Shown here: in pieces, positions 25,323 to 33,091 of the stretch
Position numbering within the stretch: position 1 is the first letter of the stretch
How the letters are laid out: the number at the start of each line of letters is the position of its first letter
Origin: Archangium sp.
Lineage (GTDB): Bacteria > Myxococcota > Myxococcia > Myxococcales > Myxococcaceae
DNA length: 64,000 nt
NCBI GenBank assembly: GCA_030695565.1
Contig: JAUYRZ010000085.1
Span: 156,389 to 220,388, forward strand
Reading direction: 5' to 3'
Notes under the pieces: model-generated
What the model was told of the DNA's origin: nothing
Database searches by the model: none
What the model saw: only the letters and a program-made list of their open reading frames with translations
Position numbers and translations under genes: made by a program

Positions 25323-26438
25323 CTACCGAAGAAAGTCGGCGATCACCGTCTGCACTTCATCCAGGCGAAGCATCGCGGTGTGCTCACCGGTGGTCTCGAC
25401 GATGGTCGCCTTGATCGGCCTGGGCGGATGCGCGCTCTCCACCAACACCGCCCCATCACCATCACCCCGCAGCGGCTGCGAAAAGTCGAACTGGCCATCG
25501 GCCTTCACCGTCCACCCCTTCACCGTCGGCCGGCCTCTCCCGATCACCACCATCGCCTCCCACCTGGGAGCAGGCCCCTCCTCATCCGCGAGGCTCACCC
25601 ACAAAGCCCGATGCGCCTCGAAGCGCTCCTCCAGCTGCCGCCGGTACGCGGCATCGTTCGCCAGCGACGCGTCCTGGAACACGCCCCACTTCCCCTCCAA
25701 CCAGGTCGCCGCGTCGTAGGCTGGCAGATCCCTGCGCGCCCCCTGCGCGTCGAAGAAGAACTCAGGCGAAGCCGGCAACAGCTGCCACGCCGCCGGCATG
25801 GTGAGCAGCGCCTCTGCCGCGAGCAGCTTGGTATTCGCCGAGGTCTTCGAGCCGAGCTGCAGGTCGTCCCACTGGCCCGGCCCCCCCCGAAACGGAGTGC
25901 CCACGAACACCACCTTCTTCACCGCCGTCTTCACCGCCTCGGGCCCGCGTCGCAGGCACTGCAGCGTCACCAGCCCGCCCATCGAATGCGCCACCACCCG
26001 AACCCGCTTCTGCGGACCCAGGCCCTGAATGAACGCGCACAACCCCGCCCCGCTCTCGCGAAGGTCGAGCCGCCAGTCGTAGGCGTAGGTGATGAACCCG
26101 GGCAACGCGCCCTTCGCCCAGCTCATCCAGCTCGCGTAGATCTCTTCTTCGAAGATGAAGGGGATCACCGTCAGCCGGGTCATCGGCCCGGCTGGGTGGA
26201 GCGGCCCGAAACGCTGCCCCTCACGTTGACCCGAGAAGGGCAGCGCGAGGGAGCGTTCGCCCTCGCTCAGCGCAGCCCCCACCGAGAGCCACGCCCGCTC
26301 ACCGCTCTCGGTCTCGAGGAACCCGCCTTTGTAGCCATGCACGAAGATCGTGACGTCGTCACCCGCAGGCGGGAGCAGGTTCGGCTGAGGCGCCACACAC
26401 CCCGCCAGCAACAACACCAACAAGACGGCGTTTCTCAA
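25323..26438 (-). CDS. Lipase-like alpha/beta-hydrolase lipoprotein
   Basis: Lipid-anchored hydrolase of about 371 residues. The signal peptide LRNAVLLVLLLAGC ends in a lipobox (LLAGC). HGYKGG near residue 40 is the oxyanion region and AHSMGG holds the nucleophile Ser, as in LCAT- and PGAP1-like lipases. The protein ends in GEHTAM, which may carry the catalytic His. I choose the TTG at 26438, which overlaps the upstream protease stop as TTGA and puts the signal peptide exactly at the N-terminus. A longer frame to 26543 only reads through the protease gene in another frame. Likely substrate: an acyl ester or phospholipid at the cell surface. Confidence 0.82.
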   Translation of the reverse strand: MRNAVLLVLLLAGCVAPQPNLLPPAGDDVTIFVHGYKGGFLETESGERAWLSVGAALSEGERSLALPFSGQREGQRFGPLHPAGPMTRLTVIPFIFEEEIYASWMSWAKGALPGFITYAYDWRLDLRESGAGLCAFIQGLGPQKRVRVVAHSMGGLVTLQCLRRGPEAVKTAVKKVVFVGTPFRGGPGQWDDLQLGSKTSANTKLLAAEALLTMPAAWQLLPASPEFFFDAQGARRDLPAYDAATWLEGKWGVFQDASLANDAAYRRQLEERFEAHRALWVSLADEEGPAPRWEAMVVIGRGRPTVKGWTVKADGQFDFSQPLRGDGDGAVLVESAHPPRPIKATIVETTGEHTAMLRLDEVQTVIADFLR

Positions 26439-27406
26439 TTCATCAACGGGGGCTTCCCCGCCTTTCGTGGGGGCGTCAGGTTCGTGCGCAGGTACTTCTC
26501 GATCACCAACAACAGGCCATCGAAAGCGTCGCGCATCGCCCACGCCTGGTGGTCGACCTCTTTGAGCGCCGAAGCGCGGGCCAACCCGGCGCGCAACGCG
26601 GTCTGCACCCCGGCGCAGTCATCACGGGTGTCGATCAGCCTCTTGGCCGTCTCAGCGTAGATCGCAAAGCAGCGCGCGATGTCGCCCTCGTTGTACGCAG
26701 GCGCGCCCAGGCGAATGGCCTCGGCGATGGTGTCGGTCGTCACCTCGAGGCCCGCAGCCGCGGACCCCTCCAGCAACGAGAGCGGGTGTTCGGGCACGTC
26801 GCGTTTCGGAGGCTTGCGATTGTCGGCCGAGAGCACGCTGAGGGGGAGCTCTTGATTCTGGCGCAGCAACGGCTCGAGGTATTTCCACGGCACGCCGAGC
26901 GTCACCACGCCTTCATCGGTCTCCGCCACCGTCACCACGCCCAGCGCAGTGCCATCGGCGCCCACCAGAGGGCCACCCGACGCATCGGGCGGCACTTCTC
27001 CCGTGAGCGAATACACGGTGAGCGAAGCGCCCACCACCTGCACCGCGGTGAGCTGCGCGTCGACCCAGCGCGCGCGGCCTTCTCCGGTGACCATGCCGAA
27101 CACGTAGACGGGCTGACCCTCTTCCGCGAGCTTGGCCCCGGCCGCCTTGACGGGCGTGGCGTCGAGCAAGCCCACGTCGAGCACCGCGAGATCGCGCCGG
27201 CTGTCGAGCGCACAGACCGACTGCACCGGGAGCACGCGCCCGTCGGCCAGGTGCGCGACGATCTCTGGTTCATCGGCCACCACGTGGAAGCACGTGACGA
27301 TGCGACCGTTCGGCGCCACGAACCCCAGCCCGTACGACTGCTGGAACTCGAGGAGCACGACGGACGCTGCGGCTTCGAGCGGCGTCATCCCCTGTTCATA
27401 CTCCAC
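26435..27406 (-). CDS. Trypsin-like serine protease domain protein
   Basis: Protein of 323 residues with a trypsin-like (S1C/HtrA-type) domain. The catalytic His is in TCFHVVAD, the Asp in SRRDLAVLD and the Ser in PPDASGGPLV, so all three are present. No signal peptide is seen, which is odd for such a protease and suggests action in the cytoplasm. The C-terminal third (about 220-323) is helical, without a PDZ domain. The stop overlaps the TTG start of a lipase-like lipoprotein gene. It diverges from the NUDIX gene. Confidence 0.82.
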   Translation of the reverse strand: MEYEQGMTPLEAAASVVLLEFQQSYGLGFVAPNGRIVTCFHVVADEPEIVAHLADGRVLPVQSVCALDSRRDLAVLDVGLLDATPVKAAGAKLAEEGQPVYVFGMVTGEGRARWVDAQLTAVQVVGASLTVYSLTGEVPPDASGGPLVGADGTALGVVTVAETDEGVVTLGVPWKYLEPLLRQNQELPLSVLSADNRKPPKRDVPEHPLSLLEGSAAAGLEVTTDTIAEAIRLGAPAYNEGDIARCFAIYAETAKRLIDTRDDCAGVQTALRAGLARASALKEVDHQAWAMRDAFDGLLLVIEKYLRTNLTPPRKAGKPPLMN

Positions 27407-27435
27407 GGAAGCGGGCTGCGCGCTACAAGCAACCC

Positions 27436-27984
27436 ATGGCCGACGAAGCTCCCCGCCCGTGGACTCAGGTCGCGGTGCGTTCCGTGAGGGATTACCGGAT
27501 CTTCAGGACCCGAACCCTCGACGTGACCGATCCGCGCAATGGCAACCCGTATGTCCGCACCGTGATCGACGCGCCCGACTGGGTCAACGTCATCCCCGTC
27601 ACGGCTGCCGGCGAAGTGGTGCTGGTGCGCCAGTTCCGTTTCGGCACCTGGAGCAACACCCTCGAGATCCCCGGGGGCATGCTCGACCCGGGTGAAGACG
27701 CGCTCACCGCGGCCACCCGCGAGCTCGAAGAAGAGACCGGCTTCCGGCCCGCGCGCGTCACGGCCCTGGGTGTCTCGCACCCCAACCCCGCCATCCTGGT
27801 GAACCGGCTGCACAGCTTCCTCGCAGAAGACTGCCTCAAGGTGCACGACGGAAAGCAGGACGGGAGCGAAGACATTCAAGTGGTGCTGGTGCCTCGCAGC
27901 GAGCTGCCCCGGCTCGTGCGCGAAGGGCAGATCACCCACGCGCTGGTGCTCGCAGCGCTGCTCTACGACGTGTGGAAAACGTGA
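27436..27984 (+). CDS. NUDIX hydrolase, ADP-ribose-pyrophosphatase type
   Basis: Hydrolase of 182 residues that probably splits ADP-ribose or a related nucleotide sugar. The NUDIX box begins at GGMLDPGEDALTAATREL and continues EEETGF, matching Gx5Ex7REUxEExGU. The upstream segment VRQFRFGTWSNTLEIPGG is like that of ADP-ribose pyrophosphatases (NudF group). The ATG at 27436 starts it. It diverges from the protease gene by 29 bases and its stop is 2 bases from that of the convergent WD40 gene. Confidence 0.9.
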   Translation: MADEAPRPWTQVAVRSVRDYRIFRTRTLDVTDPRNGNPYVRTVIDAPDWVNVIPVTAAGEVVLVRQFRFGTWSNTLEIPGGMLDPGEDALTAATRELEEETGFRPARVTALGVSHPNPAILVNRLHSFLAEDCLKVHDGKQDGSEDIQVVLVPRSELPRLVREGQITHALVLAALLYDVWKT

Positions 27985-27986
27985 GG

Positions 27987-28913
27987 TCAGGGCACCTTCC
28001 ACAACTTCACCAACCCTGAATCGGCGACCGCGAACCACACGCCGTCGGCCGACACCGTCAGCGTGGTGGTTTCTGAAGGCCAGGTCTGCTCGACCGCCGC
28101 CTTCTCGATGTTCCACAAGCGAACCAGGCCATCGCCCCCGCCCACGATCGCCCGCTTGCCATCGGGCAGCAGGCCCACGCTGGTCACCCGGCTCTTCCGG
28201 CGATCGAGGTCGGCGACCGGGCCCTTGAGCACGGTGACCTGCTTGCCCGCGTCGTTCCACACCCTCACGTCGATGCCGTTGGCGGTCCACGAGGCGATGG
28301 TGGCGCCCGAAGCGGTCATGGTGGTCAGGGGCAGCTCGTTGGGCGTCTTCACCGCCTTCCTCGCCTTGCCCGTCCTGGCGTCGAGCAGCGAAAACGAGCC
28401 GTTCGCGCTGGAGACCAGCAGCGTCTTGCCGTCCGCGGTGAAGCGCGCCGTGCGCCCGCGGAACTCGAACTTCTTGCTGTCTTTGGCCAGCTCATAGACC
28501 GCGCCGTTGTCGCCCAGCCCGGCGACCGCCAGGGTGGTGCCGTCGGGGCTGAAGGCGAGCTCACCCACCGCGTCGGGGTGGGCGATGGCCTTGAGCTGCT
28601 CGCCGGTGGCCACATCGACCACCCGCACGAACAGCGCCACGTCACCGATCGCCAGCCGCTTGCCGTCGGCGGAGAAGGCCACCGAGGAGAGCTGACCCTG
28701 CGCGCCGGTGATGGTGCGCACGGCCTCGCCGGTCTTCAGGTTCCAGAGCTTCACCGTCTTGTCGCGGCTGGCGCTCGCGAAGGTGGCCCCGTCGGGGCTG
28801 AAGGCGATGGCCACGATGCCGTCGGTGTGGCCTCTGAGGGCCCACGGCGTTCCGGGGAGCAGCGCTTCGGGCTCGAAAGCGCCGAGCGTGAGGACGAGTG
28901 CCAGGGCGATCAT
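27987..28913 (-). CDS. Secreted WD40-repeat beta-propeller protein
   Basis: Protein of 308 residues with a signal peptide ([17 protein letters not shown]) and about six or seven WD40-like blades such as [15 protein letters not shown] and DKTVKLWNL. It likely forms one propeller in the periplasm and binds another protein. It is coupled to moaC by an ATGA overlap, a surprising pair, since MoaC is a cytosolic cofactor enzyme. The partner is unknown. Confidence 0.85.
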   Translation of the reverse strand: MIALALVLTLGAFEPEALLPGTPWALRGHTDGIVAIAFSPDGATFASASRDKTVKLWNLKTGEAVRTITGAQGQLSSVAFSADGKRLAIGDVALFVRVVDVATGEQLKAIAHPDAVGELAFSPDGTTLAVAGLGDNGAVYELAKDSKKFEFRGRTARFTADGKTLLVSSANGSFSLLDARTGKARKAVKTPNELPLTTMTASGATIASWTANGIDVRVWNDAGKQVTVLKGPVADLDRRKSRVTSVGLLPDGKRAIVGGGDGLVRLWNIEKAAVEQTWPSETTTLTVSADGVWFAVADSGLVKLWKVP

Positions 28914-29359
28914 CGGTTGTTCTCCTTGCCGCGCGACCAGAGGCCGGAGCGGCCACCACTCTTGTGCTCGAGCCCGATGGCTTCGATCACCATGCCGCGA
29001 TCTGTGGATTTGAGCATGTCGTAGACGGTGAGGGCCGCGGCGGAGACGGCGGTGAGCGCCTCCATCTCGACGCCGGTACGGTCGACGGTCTTCACGGTGG
29101 CCCGAATTTCGACCGCGCCTTTGCTGGGCTTCACTTCGACTTCCACCCCCGACAGGCTGATCGGGTGGCAGAGGGGAATGAGATCGGGCGTGCGCTTGGA
29201 GGCCATGATGCCTGCGATGCGCGCGGCGCCGATCACGTCGCCTTTTTCCACCGTGTTCGAGCGGATTTTCTTGAGCGCAGCGGGGCTCATGCGCACCCGG
29301 CCGGTGGCGATGGCCACCCGCTGGGTCTTCTCTTTGTCACCGACGTCGACCATCTTCAT
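28910..29359 (-). CDS. moaC: Cyclic pyranopterin monophosphate synthase MoaC
   Basis: Enzyme of molybdenum cofactor synthesis that forms cyclic pyranopterin monophosphate from the MoaA product. The 149-residue length is typical. The motif [16 protein letters not shown] and the later stretch [20 protein letters not shown], which holds active-site residues of the family, are intact. No other moa gene is close. ATG start at 29359; it overlaps the WD40 gene by 4 bases. Confidence 0.95.
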   Translation of the reverse strand: MKMVDVGDKEKTQRVAIATGRVRMSPAALKKIRSNTVEKGDVIGAARIAGIMASKRTPDLIPLCHPISLSGVEVEVKPSKGAVEIRATVKTVDRTGVEMEALTAVSAAALTVYDMLKSTDRGMVIEAIGLEHKSGGRSGLWSRGKENNR

Positions 29360-29401
29360 GCCTTCAGCCGTAGCATGAACGGGTGAGGGCCACGCCTCAG
29401 C

Positions 29402-30319
29402 TCACCACTCGTCGAGGATGAACTTGCGCGGGTTCTGCGCGATGCCGTTCACGCGCACTTCGTAATGAAGATGAGGGCCGGTCGAGCGGCCGGTGTTGCC
29501 CATGGCCGCGATGATGTCGCCGCGCTTCACGCGCTCGCCCGACTTCACCTTGATGAAGGACAGGTGGCCGTAGCGGGTCTTGATGCCGTAGCCGTGGTCG
29601 AGCACCACCACGTTGCCGTACCCACCTTCGAGACCGGCGAAGACCACCGTGCCATCAGAAGGCGAGACGATTTCTTTGCCATGGGGGCCGGCGATGTCGA
29701 GGCCGGCGTGCATCACGCGCTCCGAGGTGTACGGGTCGAGCCGCGAACCAAAGTCCGAGGTCACCCAACCACGGGTGGGCCAGACGGAAGGAACCGAGGC
29801 GAGCAGCGACTTCTGGTCCTGAAAGTAGGCCTGCAGTTCCTGAAGGCTCTGCTCCTGGCGGGTCGCTTCAGCCGACAGCTTTTCCAGCTTCTGGGCCAGC
29901 ACCTGCGGGCCTTCGTTGTCCTTGCTGCGCACGAACTGATTGTCACCTGCGGCGGCCAGCGGCTGCTGCTCGGTGGGGCCCATGGCCAGGTTGCGCTGGG
30001 GGTCGCTCAACAGGGTGATGGCGCGCAGCTTCTGATCGAAACGCTCGACGCGTTCGAGGGTCTGGCCCACGTGCTGAAGTTGCTCGCGGATGACGGCCAG
30101 TTCGCTCTTCAACTTGAGGTTTTCGTCACGTAGCGCCGGGTTCTCGCGCGCTTCAGAAACCACGCTGAAATAGTGGCCCGTAAATCCGAGCCCGATCAGA
30201 ATCAGGATCGCGACGGCACCCAGCAATTGGTAAATCCAGAGCTTGCGCAGGTGAAAACGCTTCACCTCGGCATGGCGATCCGGAACGACGATGAGGGTGA
30301 AGCTCTCGTTCGAGGACAC
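29402..30319 (-). CDS. M23-family peptidase with coiled coil
   Basis: Membrane-anchored murein endopeptidase-like protein of 305 residues. A cytoplasmic N-terminus (1-28) precedes one helix (about 30-52). Periplasmic coiled coil follows (about 55-175), then an M23 domain (about 185-300) with zinc-ligand motifs HAGLDIAG and HLHYEVRV. Both metal-ligand sites are kept (H and D in the first, HxH in the second), so it should be active, unlike EnvC-type factors. The coiled coil recalls the MepM/EnvC layout. The 5' leader carries a GC-rich hairpin at 30341-30359. The ATG at 30319 is preceded by AAGGGG. Confidence 0.9.
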   Translation of the reverse strand: MSSNESFTLIVVPDRHAEVKRFHLRKLWIYQLLGAVAILILIGLGFTGHYFSVVSEARENPALRDENLKLKSELAVIREQLQHVGQTLERVERFDQKLRAITLLSDPQRNLAMGPTEQQPLAAAGDNQFVRSKDNEGPQVLAQKLEKLSAEATRQEQSLQELQAYFQDQKSLLASVPSVWPTRGWVTSDFGSRLDPYTSERVMHAGLDIAGPHGKEIVSPSDGTVVFAGLEGGYGNVVVLDHGYGIKTRYGHLSFIKVKSGERVKRGDIIAAMGNTGRSTGPHLHYEVRVNGIAQNPRKFILDEW

Positions 30320-30340
30320 TCATTCCCCTTGTGCGGGCCA

Positions 30341-30359
30341 GCCCCCCAGAAACGGGGGC
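30341..30359 (-). other. GC-rich hairpin in the M23 gene leader
   Basis: GCCCCC (30341-30346) and GGGGGC (30354-30359) form a perfect six-base hairpin with a seven-base loop, 22 bases upstream of the M23 start and about 70 bases downstream of the PP2C stop. It could end PP2C transcription or shape the M23 leader. A T-run is lacking. Confidence 0.45.
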
Positions 30360-30427
30360 GTCAAAACCGCGCGACCCTCGTCGATCAGGTCGGTCTGGCG
30401 CAACTGAAAACTCGCTTTTCTTCGTAC

Positions 30428-31273
30428 TTACGCTTCGACCATCGTCACCACGATGACCGTGATGTTGTCGTCGCCGCCGCGCTCGTTGGCGAGCTCCACC
30501 AACTTCCGCGGGGCGTCTTTGAGCGGGTTCGAAGAGACGACCTGTTGGATCTCTTTGTCCTCGACCAGGTTGGCCAGGCCGTCAGAGCACAGGATGAAGA
30601 AGTCGCCCGGCCGCGCGATCAAGCCCATCACGTCCACCTGCACTTCTTCTTCGAAGCCGACGGAGCGGGTGATGATGTTCTTGTAGCGGGAGTGTTTGGC
30701 CTCTTCGGGGGTGATCATCCCCGCTTTGATCTGCTCATTGACCAGCGAATGATCTTCGCTGACCTGCTGAATCAGATCGCCGCGCACCAGATACGCCCGG
30801 CTGTCACCGACGTGCGCAAAGAGGGCGTTCTCACCCTTGATGCACAACGTGATGACGGTGGTACCCATGCCGGCGAGGCGCGGGTCTTCCTGGGCGGCTT
30901 TGAAAATCTCCGCACAGGCCCGTTCCACCGCACCGCGGAGGAACTCAGGCAGGGGTGAATCCTGGAGGGGGGTTTCGGGCCCGAAAGGATCCTCAGGCGC
31001 TTTCTTCGCCCCACGCATTTGCTGGTCGATCGTCTCGACCGCAATGCGCGAGGCAGTACCGCCGCCTGCATGCCCACCCATCCCGTCGGCGACCACATAG
31101 AGCTGCAGCTCCTCGTCGATGAGGTAGCTGTCTTCATTGTGGTTGCGCTTCCGACCTACGTCGGTGAGCCCAGCCGAAACCGCTTTCAATCGAGCGCCAG
31201 CCGTCTTCGACACGGCGCGCAGGTTAGGCGCACCAGCGGCACCCGGCAACAAACCTCTTTCACGCGTCTTCAC
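30428..31273 (-). CDS. PP2C-family protein phosphatase
   Basis: Metal-dependent Ser/Thr phosphatase of 281 residues, the counterpart of Hanks kinases. PP2C motifs are in place: DVGRKRNHNEDS, VADGMGGHAGG (metal Asp), a later GDSRAYL and LCSDGL, and the final GGDDNITVI. A helical insertion of about 30 residues lies after GMGG. I start at the GTG at 31273, which overlaps the recN stop as GTGA; the GTG at 31213 would give a neater N-terminus and is a real alternative. Its kinase partner is not adjacent. Confidence 0.92.
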   Translation of the reverse strand: MKTRERGLLPGAAGAPNLRAVSKTAGARLKAVSAGLTDVGRKRNHNEDSYLIDEELQLYVVADGMGGHAGGGTASRIAVETIDQQMRGAKKAPEDPFGPETPLQDSPLPEFLRGAVERACAEIFKAAQEDPRLAGMGTTVITLCIKGENALFAHVGDSRAYLVRGDLIQQVSEDHSLVNEQIKAGMITPEEAKHSRYKNIITRSVGFEEEVQVDVMGLIARPGDFFILCSDGLANLVEDKEIQQVVSSNPLKDAPRKLVELANERGGDDNITVIVVTMVEA

Positions 31274-32994
31274 GCGCTGCGTCGCTGAACCTCGACCTGC
31301 TTCTTCCGGTTGCGCTTTGGCTTCACGTGGCGCAGGGCGGATCGGAGCAGGGCTTCGGCCGCGCCCAGGGCTTCCCGGGTGATTTCGACCCCTGAAAGCA
31401 TGCGCGCCAGCTCGCGGGTGCGGTCATCACCCGCCTCCAGGGCCTGCACCACCGAGCGGGTTCGCCCCTTCACTTCACCCTTCTCGATGCGCAGGTGCGC
31501 GTCGGCGTGGGCGGCCACCTGGGGAAGATGGGTGATGCAGAGCACCTGCCGGTGACCCGAGATGTCCTTGATCAGCCGGCCCACCACGTCGGCCACCGCC
31601 CCGCCGATGCCCGCGTCGGCTTCGTCGAAGACCGAGCAGACGCACGCATCGCTGCCCGCGAGCGCCGCTTTCATGGCCAGCATCACCCGAGACGCTTCAC
31701 CACCCGAAGCGACCTTCGCGAGCGGGCGCACTGCTTCTCCCGGGTTGGCGCTGAAGAAGAACTGCGCTGCGTCGGCCCCTGCCCCGCTCAGCGGCGCCGC
31801 CTCGAACTGCACCTCGAAGCGGGCCCGGCCCATGGCCAGACGCTCCAGCCCTTCCATCACGGTGCTGGTGAGTTTGCCCGCGGCCGACGTGCGCGCCGCA
31901 GTCAGCTGCGAGGCGGCCGCGGTGGCTTCTGCTTCGGCCTTCACCCGCTCCACTTCGACTTCGGCCCGGCGCTCGGCGCGGTGCACCAGCTCGTCGAGCT
32001 CGGCGGTGAGCGCCGTGCGTTTGTTCAGCACGCCATCGAGCGTCGCCCCGTGTTTGCGGCACAACCGGCGAATGGCATCGAGGCGATCGTCGACCTCCTC
32101 CAGCCGCTTGGGATCCGAGTCGAGCCCGCTCAGGTAGCGGGACAAGGAGTGCGACGCCTCCTCCAGCTCGGCCCGGGTGCGCCAGAGCGCCTCGCGCACT
32201 GCACAGAGAGAAGGGTCGAGCTTCTCGGCTTCACCCACCAACTGGAAGGCCCGCCCCAGCAGCTCGGTGGCCGAACCATCGCGGGTGGCGATCAGCTCTT
32301 CGGCGCTGCCCGCGCCGTGCCGCAGCTTCTCTGACGAGGCGAGACGTTTGCGCTCCACCTCGAGCAGCAGGTCTTCGCCCGGCTTGGGCGCGACCCGTTC
32401 GATCTCCTCCAATTGAAAGGTGAGGAAGTCGATGCGCCCGGCCACCTGGCTCTCGTCGCCGCCCAGCCCCTGCAAGCGGGCGTTCGCGTCGCGCAGCCGC
32501 TCCCAGGCCGAGCGGTACGCCGTCGTCACTTCGGCGTCGAGCAGCTCACCGAATCGGTCGACGAGCCCCAGATGCTGCCCCGCATCGAGCAGCGCCATGT
32601 GTTCGTGCTGACCGGCAATGTCGATCTGCGCCTTCATCAAACGCTGCAGCACCCCCACGGTGACCAGCGCGCCATTGACGTGCACCCGGCCCCGCCCCTG
32701 CCGCCCGAAAGCGCGCCGCACGCTCACCTCAGGCCCATCATCCGGCAGGCCCAGTTGGTTCAACCGCGACGCCAGGACCTCGGAGCGTTCGAACAGCCCT
32801 TCGATCACCGCCTCGTCGGCCCCGCTGCGGATGACGTCGGGTTCAGCCCGGCCGCCCACCAGCAAACCCAACGCATCAATGAGGATCGACTTTCCCGCGC
32901 CGGTCTCACCGGTCAACACGGTGAGGCCCGGGCCGAAGCCCACCTCAGCCTCCTCAACCACCGCAAAGTTCTTCAGTCTCAGTGTGATCAGCAT
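31270..32994 (-). CDS. recN: DNA repair protein RecN
   Basis: SMC-like ATPase of 574 residues that acts early in double-strand-break repair. Walker A is TGETGAGKS (about 30-40), a long coiled coil fills the middle (about 150-370), and the C-terminal ATPase half has a signature-like KVASGGEASRVMLA and Walker B CSVFDEADAGIGG. I start at the ATG at 32994, giving MLITLRLKNFAV, which matches other RecN proteins; the ATG five codons upstream is less likely. A LexA box lies 23 bases before the ATG, so it is surely SOS controlled. The stop overlaps the PP2C start. Confidence 0.97.
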   Translation of the reverse strand: MLITLRLKNFAVVEEAEVGFGPGLTVLTGETGAGKSILIDALGLLVGGRAEPDVIRSGADEAVIEGLFERSEVLASRLNQLGLPDDGPEVSVRRAFGRQGRGRVHVNGALVTVGVLQRLMKAQIDIAGQHEHMALLDAGQHLGLVDRFGELLDAEVTTAYRSAWERLRDANARLQGLGGDESQVAGRIDFLTFQLEEIERVAPKPGEDLLLEVERKRLASSEKLRHGAGSAEELIATRDGSATELLGRAFQLVGEAEKLDPSLCAVREALWRTRAELEEASHSLSRYLSGLDSDPKRLEEVDDRLDAIRRLCRKHGATLDGVLNKRTALTAELDELVHRAERRAEVEVERVKAEAEATAAASQLTAARTSAAGKLTSTVMEGLERLAMGRARFEVQFEAAPLSGAGADAAQFFFSANPGEAVRPLAKVASGGEASRVMLAMKAALAGSDACVCSVFDEADAGIGGAVADVVGRLIKDISGHRQVLCITHLPQVAAHADAHLRIEKGEVKGRTRSVVQALEAGDDRTRELARMLSGVEITREALGAAEALLRSALRHVKPKRNRKKQVEVQRRSA

Positions 32995-33017
32995 CCCGTT
33001 GCCCTCCATCGGAAATA

Positions 33018-33033
33018 CTGAACACCCTATCAG
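33018..33033 (-). promoter_or_regulatory. LexA box upstream of recN
   Basis: On the minus strand CTGATAGGGTGTTCAG fits the M. xanthus LexA consensus CTRHAMRYBYGTTCAG at 14 of 16 positions. It shares with the lexA box the pattern CTG-N3-GG-N2-GTTCAG. It ends 23 bases before the recN ATG and is thus likely to overlap the promoter. Confidence 0.72.
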
Positions 33034-33091
33034 TACCCACCGACAAGTGCAGAAACGGGAGCTGAAAGCCCAGCGATTTCAGCTCGCTGCT

